From contig NZ_CAMCEC010000001.1 in the NCBI RefSeq assembly GCF_945873775.1, positions 248,001-312,000 of the forward strand: 64,000 bases of DNA, written 5' to 3'. Below the pieces are notes generated by a model. The model made no database searches. It was given only the letters and a program-made list of their open reading frames with translations, and was not told where the DNA came from. The translations under genes and the position numbers were made by a program. Origin of the DNA: an uncultured Treponema sp. GTDB taxonomy: Bacteria; Spirochaetota; Spirochaetia; Treponematales; Treponemataceae. Every line of letters begins with the position of its first letter. Position 1 is the first letter of the stretch. Below, one piece after another: positions 34,213-42,031 of this stretch.

Positions 34213-36288
34213 TTAAAATCCTTTTTGAATATTTTTTTCTGACACAACAGAATTTACATTGCTCCAAATTGGAGAACTTTTTTTAGTTGAATCGGAAAGC
34301 CTTGCGTTAAATTCATTTTGAATAACTGAAGCATTTGCATTAAGAATTTGAATTCCGCGTCCCAATGTTCCAATCAAAGAAAAAGATGAATCAGAGAAAG
34401 AACAAGTTCCGCCTGAAACTTTCACATTAAAACAAGATTCTGCAACTGATGTGAATCTTGAATTTTTACAGTTAACATTTGAGTTTTCAGAAGAAATTCC
34501 GCAAGCATAAGAATCAGCTTGAACCGTAAATCCAGAATTTTCAATCTGTGCTTTTGAATTTTCTAAATCAAGCAAACTGCCTTTTTTCAAGAACAGTGCG
34601 GAAAACTCGCAGTTAGAAATTCCGACATAAGAATTCTTTGCAAAAACAAGCGGAGAATTCTCAGCTTGTGATTTTTTTTCAATAATCAGATTTTCAAATT
34701 CGACATTTGCATTTGAAATTTTTATAACAGAATTTTCCTTAAAACTTAAACTGGAATCATGTCCTATAAAAGTGCAATCTTTGGAAATTAAAAATTCATT
34801 GTCAGGAATTTCAATATTTCCATAAATATGAAATCTAAGTTTTTTATTTGAAGACTTCAAAACAGAAATGAGCTGTTCAAAAGATTTAAACGGATTATCA
34901 TAAGAACCGTCTTGGATTTCATTTTGTGAATTTGCAAAAAGATAATAATTTGTTTCATCAATAATTATTTTTTGCTCAGAAATTTCACTTTTATTTCCAG
35001 ACGCATCAACAGAATATGCGCAGACTTTATAAAACACTGCATTTTTATCTGAAGACTTTAGAAAAATTTCATTGCCATTATACAAAGAAAAATTTTCAGG
35101 TTTTATATTTTCAAATTCAGCCTGCACACTTTCTACAAATCCGTCCGGTATTTCAAAAGGCTTGCTCAAAGCATAAAAAATTTTAGCACCTGGCTCACTT
35201 GAAATTCTGAAAAAAGATTTTTTTCTTGTAAGTTTTCCTACAGATGATGAAAAGATTTCTGGAGGTTCTGGCGGAAGCCTGTCTATAGAAAAATCAGCCT
35301 CTATTGTTCCCTGATAATTTCCATTGTAAAAAATTTTAAAGCAAGCAGAACTTTTTACATCTTCATTTTCAAACGCATCGGCATAAGCAAAAGATGAATT
35401 TTTTTCAAATGTAAAATTTTCATTTCCATCTATAAAAAACTCAACAACGCCATTTTTATTTTTTCTGGAAAGGACAGAAGGCTTTGCAGGAAGCTCATAT
35501 TCAAAAATTTTATTTTCTGGATAAAATTCAACTGGCTGCCATGAAATTTTATGAGCATAATTTCTGTCAATAAAACTTGACTCCGATGGCGATTTCCAGT
35601 TTTCATCATCAATTCTGTAAATAAAATTTTTATCTTTAAAAGAAAAATTGTTCCACTCTGAAATTTCAAACGGAACATTGTCAACTTTTGAATCGGTAGT
35701 TTTTTTAGCAGGAAGAACTTGAATTACAAAATGAAAAAAATTATTTCCTGTAAAATCAACAGCAAAGCAAGAAACAAAACGCTCCACAGAATTTTTACCT
35801 GAAAGAAAAAGCTTTGACTTTAAATATGGAGCTTTGGAATTTTCAAGAGAATACAAAAATTCAGACGGAATAAAAAAATCAGTTCCAGAAATATAAAGGA
35901 CAGTAGGATTTTGATTTATTGAATTTATAAATTCTTTTGACTGAATGCTATATTCAACTTCTGAATTCTCTTCGACATTGTACTCAATTGTAAAATCTTT
36001 TCTTTCGCCGCTTTGTGCAATCGATGTAATCTTCACAGTTATATCTCCAGTCTGATCAATGAGAACAGGAGAATCATAAGAAAATCCAGAAACATAAGGA
36101 TCGCTGCCTGTAAAAGAATAATAAACGTCCGTGCCTTTTTCCAAATTTAAAACAAGAGCCTGTTTATTTTTCCAAACTCCAGAAATAGGACTCAAAATAT
36201 TTTTTTCTTCAAAAGCAAAAAGCTTGCTAAAAGTAAAAAGCAAAAGAATACTTATAATTTTTTTTATAGACAATCGCATTTCATTCAT
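34213..36288 (-). CDS. Exported protein with predicted parallel beta-helix C-terminus
   Basis: 691 residues, unrecognised. A signal peptide (about 1-25) is followed by repeated immunoglobulin-like or chitobiase C-terminal-like modules (LEKGTDVYYSFTGSDPYVSG; SSEPGAKIFYALSKPFEIPDG; a YSVDASGNKSE motif near 430), then from about 450 an Asn/Ser-rich region with regularly spaced strands of the kind seen in right-handed beta-helices (VGISNCEFS, LDLENSKAQIENSGF, VNCKNSRFTS, GTCSFSDSSFS). It is probably an envelope or surface protein. It lies between the phosphoribosyltransferase and rnhB, five bases from each. Confidence 0.7.
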   Translation of the reverse strand: MNEMRLSIKKIISILLLFTFSKLFAFEEKNILSPISGVWKNKQALVLNLEKGTDVYYSFTGSDPYVSGFSYDSPVLIDQTGDITVKITSIAQSGERKDFTIEYNVEENSEVEYSIQSKEFINSINQNPTVLYISGTDFFIPSEFLYSLENSKAPYLKSKLFLSGKNSVERFVSCFAVDFTGNNFFHFVIQVLPAKKTTDSKVDNVPFEISEWNNFSFKDKNFIYRIDDENWKSPSESSFIDRNYAHKISWQPVEFYPENKIFEYELPAKPSVLSRKNKNGVVEFFIDGNENFTFEKNSSFAYADAFENEDVKSSACFKIFYNGNYQGTIEADFSIDRLPPEPPEIFSSSVGKLTRKKSFFRISSEPGAKIFYALSKPFEIPDGFVESVQAEFENIKPENFSLYNGNEIFLKSSDKNAVFYKVCAYSVDASGNKSEISEQKIIIDETNYYLFANSQNEIQDGSYDNPFKSFEQLISVLKSSNKKLRFHIYGNIEIPDNEFLISKDCTFIGHDSSLSFKENSVIKISNANVEFENLIIEKKSQAENSPLVFAKNSYVGISNCEFSALFLKKGSLLDLENSKAQIENSGFTVQADSYACGISSENSNVNCKNSRFTSVAESCFNVKVSGGTCSFSDSSFSLIGTLGRGIQILNANASVIQNEFNARLSDSTKKSSPIWSNVNSVVSEKNIQKGF

Positions 36289-36293
36289 GGAAT

Positions 36294-36902
36294 TTATTCA
36301 TCCTTAAAAATCGGTTCTAAAACCTCACGCAAATCAGGGTAAGGCTTATAAAAATTTTCCTCAAGCTCTTCATGTGTAAGCCCGACAAGTTCGTGGCTGT
36401 TATAGTTAATCCAATTGTTTTCTTCTGGATTTGAAATTTCAAATTTTCTGCACCAATAGTCAGGCTGAATAGGAAGCTGCTCCTTCCATTTGTACACTTT
36501 ATAATCATGCACAACAATTTTTATATTTTCACGCGGAACTCCTCTTTCCAAAAGAATTCCAACCAGATAATTCAAAGTTCTTCCTGAATCAAAAATATCA
36601 TCCACGAGCATAATTTTATCGCCGGCACGAAGATAATCCGGGGAATAAGTCCAGCCGTCAATTCTAACCGCAGAATGCTGGGAAACATCGGTATAGCTTC
36701 TTGCAACAACAGCGGCATACAAAACAGGCTTGTGATTTTTTAAAGCGACTTTGTAATACTCACTGATTACGTTCGCCATGTATGCGCCGCCACGCAGAGA
36801 AGTATAAATAACATCAGGAACAAATTTGTCCTGCTGATAAATCTTATGAGCGAGCTTCAATGCATCGATTCTAACACTGTCATAGGGTAAAAATTCTTTC
36901 AT
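36294..36902 (-). CDS. Type I phosphoribosyltransferase (hypoxanthine/xanthine type)
   Basis: 202 residues with the PRPP-binding loop KIMLVDDIFDSGRTLNYLV (about 94-112) and an N-terminal YTSLRGGAYMANVISEYY segment. Overall layout resembles hypoxanthine or xanthine phosphoribosyltransferases rather than apt (found separately at 15331-15867). Purine salvage is likely but base specificity is not readable. AAGGA lies 7 bases before the ATG. First gene of a run into the beta-helix gene and rnhB. Confidence 0.8.
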   Translation of the reverse strand: MKEFLPYDSVRIDALKLAHKIYQQDKFVPDVIYTSLRGGAYMANVISEYYKVALKNHKPVLYAAVVARSYTDVSQHSAVRIDGWTYSPDYLRAGDKIMLVDDIFDSGRTLNYLVGILLERGVPRENIKIVVHDYKVYKWKEQLPIQPDYWCRKFEISNPEENNWINYNSHELVGLTHEELEENFYKPYPDLREVLEPIFKDE

Positions 36903-36982
36903 ATAAATTCCTTAACAAAAATTATCCGCAGCAACGGATGAATAAAAGTCTGCAACGCAAACTAATTTTTTTCAGCTGAAAT

Positions 36983-38107
36983 TTAAGACTCTCCTAGAGT
37001 TCTGCCTTTTAACTGCTGAAAAATTCCGCAGCCCAAAAGATAAAGTTCTCCATTTTCAATTTTTATTTTAGCAAGAAACCGGACAGGCTTTTCCATATCA
37101 ACTGGAGGCGTTGGAGTTTTTTCAAAAACAACTTTCACAGTTCCACTTGACGAGCGTTTTTCTTCCGTCGGAATATAATCCACCAAAAGCATACAGCCCC
37201 AGGAACCGTCGCTTTTTTGATATTCATTTATAGCAGTGCCATCCCAAATCACATAGCAGTTCTGATAAAGCAGCGGATTTTCTTTTACTTCAAGATAAGA
37301 ATATTTGTCTTTTAAAGAACTGAATGTAGGCTCTTTAAAAAGCTCCGCCATCTCCAAGGATTTTTGCTTTATTGAAGAAGCCGCATTGCTATTTAAAATT
37401 TTATTAAGCTCAACTTGCGCTGCATTGTCCCGGCCTTCACCAAAATATTTTTTTGCAGAATTAAAAACAGAAGCAACCTGATTTTTTTCAAGCCTCACAG
37501 TAAAATCTTTTTCAGAAATATTTATCTGAAGAGGATTTTTTATTTCTTCTGTAGAAAGAGAAAACTTTGAATCAAACTCGGTGAGCGGCTTGTTAAATTT
37601 TTTCCAAGGCTCATAAACCACAAGCATTGAACAAACAATTCCTGTCAAAAGCCCCGCAAGAATGCAGTTTCTTATAATGTCCGGATTCATTCCAAGCGGC
37701 GGATAGAATTTTTTTATGTCGCCGGAATCAACCCATTTGCAGATTGTTGTGTAATCTCCGTAAAGCCTGATAAATTCCATTGCCGAACGCGCAATCGAAT
37801 TTCTTGGATCAATATCAAGAACTTCAAGATAATATTCAAGAGCTCTGTCAGTTTCTCCGTGCCTAAGAAAAATAACCGCCTGCCCCAAAAGAAGCTGTGT
37901 GTTTTTTATTTTTATTTCACGCGCGCTTCTAAAATTCTGGGAAGCTTTTCCTGGAACATCAGCATACAAATAAGCAATTCCCAACGCTAGGTAATATTCA
38001 AAATCACCTTCATAAATATCCTCGTAAGATTCAAGAATATTTATTGCAAGATCAAATTTGCGGCGCTTTATGAGATGTTTTGCTATGTCCAGGTTGGAAC
38101 GTCCCAT
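36983..38107 (-). CDS. TPR protein with a membrane segment
   Basis: 374 residues. N-terminal TPR array (about 5-125: AKHLIKRRKFDLAINILES, YYLALGIAYLYADVPGKASQ, ALEYYLEVLDIDPRN), one membrane segment (about 162-182, CILAGLLTGIVCSMLVVYEP), and a beta-rich C-terminal region (about 245-370) likely on the outside. Cytoplasmic TPRs linked to an extracytoplasmic domain suggest a scaffold. Starts at the base after the stop codon of the preceding gene and ends the rpe-TPR cluster. Confidence 0.75.
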   Translation of the reverse strand: MGRSNLDIAKHLIKRRKFDLAINILESYEDIYEGDFEYYLALGIAYLYADVPGKASQNFRSAREIKIKNTQLLLGQAVIFLRHGETDRALEYYLEVLDIDPRNSIARSAMEFIRLYGDYTTICKWVDSGDIKKFYPPLGMNPDIIRNCILAGLLTGIVCSMLVVYEPWKKFNKPLTEFDSKFSLSTEEIKNPLQINISEKDFTVRLEKNQVASVFNSAKKYFGEGRDNAAQVELNKILNSNAASSIKQKSLEMAELFKEPTFSSLKDKYSYLEVKENPLLYQNCYVIWDGTAINEYQKSDGSWGCMLLVDYIPTEEKRSSSGTVKVVFEKTPTPPVDMEKPVRFLAKIKIENGELYLLGCGIFQQLKGRTLGES

Positions 38108-39325
38108 TTATCTTTCAACTCCAAGTTTTGCAAGAATTGAATCAAGTTCTGAATTAAGCCGGGCAAGTTCTTCCTTGTCAACGTCACTTGAAAGAGAAGC
38201 TATGTGGTCAAGCAAATTTTGAATGTATTCAGGATCAAGCTGCTCTTCTGTAACTTCAACAAAAGGCGTTCCATTTTTTGTATAGTCGTGAATTTCTTTT
38301 TCTGAAAGTCCGGCTTCCTGAGGAGTAAGAGGAGTCGGAGCTGGCGCAACGTCTGTTGTAGGAACTGCAACTTTTGAATAAATTCCAAGCATTGTTTTTC
38401 CGTTCGCCAAGTCTGAAAGAAATTTTTTTCCAGCAGGAAGCTCTCCGTCTGTAGCGACTGAAATAAAAAATCCCACAGCAGAAGTTTTCAGCGGATCAAG
38501 ATATGCAGTGTCCCAGTTTATGCAAAGCGCGGAATTATTGTACGACAAAACAGAAGTAAAACTTTTTCCATGCTGAACTGAAGGAATCCAGCCAGAAGAA
38601 TTTACAAGATTTTCTTTATTCGCAAGCATAACATTGCAAGGCCTGCTTATTCCGGCTCCTTCAAGAAGAAACTGAACTGCCGCTTTTGCATTGCTAGAAC
38701 GAATCCATAAATCATCAGACATATCTGTAAACTGAGTTTCAGAATTGACTTTGCTTCTAGCCGCCGTAGAAAAATGCGCTGAAGTATTTTCACCAAGAAC
38801 AGTGTCAAACACGCCTTTTAACGCAAAGGACTGAATATTTTTTCCAAGGTTGATTGTATAAACTGTAACACGCAGCATATCGGTTCTTGTGGAATTAGGA
38901 ATCGACGGAAGAAAACTAAAGTCAACAACAACCTGAGCAACATTCGGAATCAAATAAGCCATCTGCGCCCCCAAAGGCGTTCTGCGGCATTCAGTTTTTA
39001 TTCCAGTTCCGCGGGCAAGCTTGTATTCTTTTCTTCCGGCTTTAAGAGCAAAAAAAGATGCCGAGCCTGAATCGTAGCTTGAAAGAAGCGCAATTTCACG
39101 GCCTTTTTCAGGAAGCGCGTAAAGAGAAAAAGCTCCAGTCGTGCTGTCAAGCGCAAGCCGGATTTCGTCCTTGTCAATTACAATATTTTTTTCCACAGAA
39201 TATGAAGGTATTTCTTTTTTCTCCGAAGAATCTTTTTGCATTACAAAAGAAAGATCTTCATTCTGAGCGTTCAAAGTAAAAACAGAAGCGGCAAAAAAAG
39301 CAAAAGCAAATAAATTTTTTTTCAT
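38108..39325 (-). CDS. Exported hypothetical protein
   Basis: 405 residues with a signal peptide (about 1-20, ...FTLNAQ). The body (about 40-320) is beta-rich with no motif I recognise; the end (about 340-405) is acidic and helical with a predicted coiled coil (VDKEELARLNSELDSILAKL). Its ATG overlaps the stop of the TPR/YbgF-like gene by one base and it abuts the downstream TPR gene. The three together look like parts of one envelope complex. Function unknown. Confidence 0.65.
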   Translation of the reverse strand: MKKNLFAFAFFAASVFTLNAQNEDLSFVMQKDSSEKKEIPSYSVEKNIVIDKDEIRLALDSTTGAFSLYALPEKGREIALLSSYDSGSASFFALKAGRKEYKLARGTGIKTECRRTPLGAQMAYLIPNVAQVVVDFSFLPSIPNSTRTDMLRVTVYTINLGKNIQSFALKGVFDTVLGENTSAHFSTAARSKVNSETQFTDMSDDLWIRSSNAKAAVQFLLEGAGISRPCNVMLANKENLVNSSGWIPSVQHGKSFTSVLSYNNSALCINWDTAYLDPLKTSAVGFFISVATDGELPAGKKFLSDLANGKTMLGIYSKVAVPTTDVAPAPTPLTPQEAGLSEKEIHDYTKNGTPFVEVTEEQLDPEYIQNLLDHIASLSSDVDKEELARLNSELDSILAKLGVER

Positions 39326-40224
39326 TACTTTCCCCCATATTTTTCATCAAGAAGTTTCTGAATCAAAGCGGCTTTTTCTTTAAGAGAATACATTTCCTCA
39401 TCTTCAACTCCGCCAGAAGAAACTGGAATTTCTTCATTCGAATTTTCCGCGCGGACATTTGAAGCAGAAGGCAATCCTGCTGAAGCATTTTCTTCAAGTT
39501 CCCTGATTCTGCTGTTTGCAATTCTAAGCTGTTTTTTTAGCTCGGCAATATCTTCCGACTGCATAGTTCTAAGCTCGCGCTCATAGTTTTCCTTGCTGCT
39601 AAGATATTCTTCGCCAGTCATTTTTAAAAGATAAAGAAGTTTCTGCTCACGGTCACGCTGAGTTATAAGGTAAAGCTTGAATTCAGCATCGCTATATTTC
39701 GCGCTGTCTGGATATTCTGAAACAATTCTTTCATAAAAAGAGCGGGATGTCTCGTAATCGTAATCCTCATAAAAACATTCGGCAATCCAGTACAATGCGG
39801 AAGAATACATTTTGCTTTCTGGATATTCATTGCAGAAGCTTCCAAGAGCCATTACCGCGCTGTCATTTTGACCGATGCTATGCAACGCTCTTCCACGCTG
39901 ATATTCAACCGCAGGAAGCAAAGAGCTTTCTGGAAAAGCGGAAATAAAATAATCGCAGGCATTCACAGCAGAAGAAAAATCTTCAGAATAAACAAGGCTC
40001 ATAATAACCATAAACCAAGTTGAATCCGTTGAATACTCCTCTGAATCCGCAGCCTGCCTCAAAAATACAGAAGCGTCAGTCCAAGCTTTGTCTTTATAGC
40101 AAATAAGCCCTTGCACAAAAGAATCCGCCGCGCTTTCACCTAATGGACTTTTCTGGCTAAATGCAAACGGAAGCGCAAAAGTCAAAACAAGAAAAGCCAG
40201 TACAAAGCGTTTTTTTATTTCCAT
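39325..40224 (-). CDS. Exported TPR protein resembling YbgF/BamD
   Basis: 299 residues: signal peptide (about 1-23), then repeated TPR units (about 30-205) with the YbgF/BamD-style phrases YFISAFPESSLLPAVEYQRG, FCNEYPESKMYSSALYWIAE and RIVSEYPDSAKYSDAEFK, then a predicted coiled coil (about 210-255). Such proteins act in envelope assembly. The start overlaps the end of rpe by ten bases, an unusual junction of a sugar enzyme with an envelope protein. Confidence 0.78.
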   Translation of the reverse strand: MEIKKRFVLAFLVLTFALPFAFSQKSPLGESAADSFVQGLICYKDKAWTDASVFLRQAADSEEYSTDSTWFMVIMSLVYSEDFSSAVNACDYFISAFPESSLLPAVEYQRGRALHSIGQNDSAVMALGSFCNEYPESKMYSSALYWIAECFYEDYDYETSRSFYERIVSEYPDSAKYSDAEFKLYLITQRDREQKLLYLLKMTGEEYLSSKENYERELRTMQSEDIAELKKQLRIANSRIRELEENASAGLPSASNVRAENSNEEIPVSSGGVEDEEMYSLKEKAALIQKLLDEKYGGK

Positions 40225-40850
40225 TCTAAATTCCCCCTGAAAAATGACGAGCCGGAAACAACAATATCTGTTCCCGCTTCAAGGACATCCTCCAAGGTTT
40301 CTTGATTTATGCCGCCATCTACAGAAATAAGATATTTAAAGTTTTTCTCTCTCTGTATATCGGCAAGTTTTCTGATTTTTTCAATAGTATATGGAATAAG
40401 TTTTTGTCCGCCCCACCCCGGATTTACAGACATAACAAGAACAAGGTCAACAAAAGGCAAAAGCTCTTCAACCGCGCTCAAAGGAGTTGCCGGGCACAAT
40501 GCGATTCCGGCTTTTTTTCCGGCGTTATGAACAAGCTGAACACATCGGTCTGCGTGGCAAGTTGCTTCTATATGAAAAGTAACAATGTCCGCGCCAGATT
40601 CTATATAGGAAACAATTGAATTTTCAGGACGCTCAATCATAAGATGAACGTCAAACGGAAGCTTTGTGCATTTTCGGATTGAACTGATTACAGGCTGACC
40701 ATAAGAAACCTGCGGAACAAAATGCCCGTCCATAACATCAACATGAACAAAGGAACTGCCCTTTTCTTCTATAAATTTAAATGCGGAATTCAAATCTGAA
40801 AAATCCGCGGAAAGGAGCGACGGCGAAAGAAATCGGCTGTTTTTTTTCAT
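40215..40850 (-). CDS. rpe: Ribulose-phosphate 3-epimerase
   Basis: Pentose-phosphate enzyme interconverting ribulose- and xylulose-5-phosphate. 211 residues from the ATG at 40850. TIM-barrel landmarks: FLSPSLLSADFSDL, HVDVMDGHFVPQ (metal His and Asp), DVHLMIERPE, TFHIEA, VMSVNPGWGGQK and VDGGINQETL. A TTG eight codons upstream (40874) is rejected because the promoter -10 sits between it and the ATG. First gene of a run into three envelope genes. Confidence 0.93.
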   Translation of the reverse strand: MKKNSRFLSPSLLSADFSDLNSAFKFIEEKGSSFVHVDVMDGHFVPQVSYGQPVISSIRKCTKLPFDVHLMIERPENSIVSYIESGADIVTFHIEATCHADRCVQLVHNAGKKAGIALCPATPLSAVEELLPFVDLVLVMSVNPGWGGQKLIPYTIEKIRKLADIQREKNFKYLISVDGGINQETLEDVLEAGTDIVVSGSSFFRGNLEWK

Positions 40851-40856
40851 AGAGCC

Positions 40857-40885
40857 ATGATAAATAAATTCCAATTATTTATCAA
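40857..40885 (-). promoter_or_regulatory. Promoter of rpe, predicted leaderless
   Basis: TTGATA (40885-40880), 17-base spacer, TATCAT (40862-40857), then six bases to the ATG at 40850. No ribosome site is present. This promoter decides the rpe start. Confidence 0.6.
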
Positions 40886-41017
40886 TTGAAATTTTCAAGA
40901 ACAAAAATCCAGGCAAAACAAAAAAAATTCAAAACTTTCAGGCTATAAGGCACGGAACTATTGACAAACACATTGAAAAACCATTATAAATATTACCCCC
41001 TTTTGCAGAAAATCACA

Positions 41018-41045
41018 TTGACTAAATCTTTCAAATATATATAAT
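41018..41045 (+). promoter_or_regulatory. Promoter of the TPR/greA cluster, predicted leaderless
   Basis: TTGACT (41018-41023), 16-base spacer, perfect TATAAT (41040-41045); the ATG at 41054 is 8 bases further. A second promoter, TTGACA (40961-40966), 18 bases, TATAAA (40985-40990), lies upstream and would give an ordinary leader. Confidence 0.6.
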
Positions 41046-41053
41046 TGAATCTT

Positions 41054-41992
41054 ATGGGTATTCAGTCGGAAAACGCGCTCTGCAATGCGTTCAAACTTAT
41101 TGAAATTTGCAATATTTCAGAAGCTTCGGAACTGCTCAAGGACGCGCTCACAATCGATCTGGACGACGAAGGCATTGTTTTTGCAATAAAATGCTGCGGA
41201 TTCTGGATTGACACGCTGAACTCAATTCCCAGCCTTTCCAGTTTTGAACAGGGCGAAACTCTTCTGAACCAATGGAAGCAGTTTGTCTTTATAACCGGAA
41301 AAAAAAGCGAAAAGTACGAAAGAACAATTTATTCCTTTAAAAAAGGAATTTTTTCGCTCGCACTGGAATGCTACAGCAAGGCGGCGGACGAAAAAGACAA
41401 CAGGCTCAAGTCTGAAATTTTAAGAAAAACCGGGCTTTGCTATAAAAAACTGGGTTCCTATGAAGTTGCACTTAACTTTTTAAAGGAAGCGAATGGAACT
41501 CTTTCCGGGCAGGCGGCCATTGTTGCTGAAGTTGCAGACTGCTACGCGCTTTGCGGGGAAACAAAAAATGCAAAAATGCTTTTTAGGGAAGCTTTTTACA
41601 TAGATGCAAAAAAAATAGACTTCTTTTTTCTGGATTCGCCAATGATAAAGGCTCTTATAAACAAAGTTGAAGAGATTGGCTATACAGGCGAAGCGTTGCA
41701 GGAATGGGTTGCAGTTTACGGAGTTATACTTGAAGTTTTTACCGTAAAAAGGCTTTTAAGAGCGCAGGAAGTAATTCATCTTCGGCAGGAGATTTTTGCA
41801 AGAGAAAGCGAGATGAAAGATCCCGGAAGCAACAAGGAAGTTATAAAACCAAGGCTCTTGAACCTTTATTTTTGGCTTATAGATTACTATATTTCGTCAA
41901 AAGAAAAGTCAAGCAGTATTTCGGAAGTCATGCTCAAGATGAAAATTCTTGATCCTGAGATTCACAATTTATACAGATTCGGAAACCTCTGA
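41054..41992 (+). CDS. TPR-repeat protein of unknown function
   Basis: 312 residues, no signal peptide. Helical-repeat features are clear at about 100-185 (SEILRKTGLCYKKLGSYEVA, AEVADCYALCGETKNAKMLF). The rest is helical without motif. It stands 39 bases before the greA fusion, whose N-terminal half is also TPR-like, so the two products may work together on RNA polymerase (inference). The ATG is preferred over a TTG three codons upstream because the latter overlaps the -10 box. Confidence 0.7.
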   Translation: MGIQSENALCNAFKLIEICNISEASELLKDALTIDLDDEGIVFAIKCCGFWIDTLNSIPSLSSFEQGETLLNQWKQFVFITGKKSEKYERTIYSFKKGIFSLALECYSKAADEKDNRLKSEILRKTGLCYKKLGSYEVALNFLKEANGTLSGQAAIVAEVADCYALCGETKNAKMLFREAFYIDAKKIDFFFLDSPMIKALINKVEEIGYTGEALQEWVAVYGVILEVFTVKRLLRAQEVIHLRQEIFARESEMKDPGSNKEVIKPRLLNLYFWLIDYYISSKEKSSSISEVMLKMKILDPEIHNLYRFGNL

Positions 41993-42031
41993 AAAAGCAG
42001 AGAAGTTTATAAAAAACTAGGAGCAAACATT

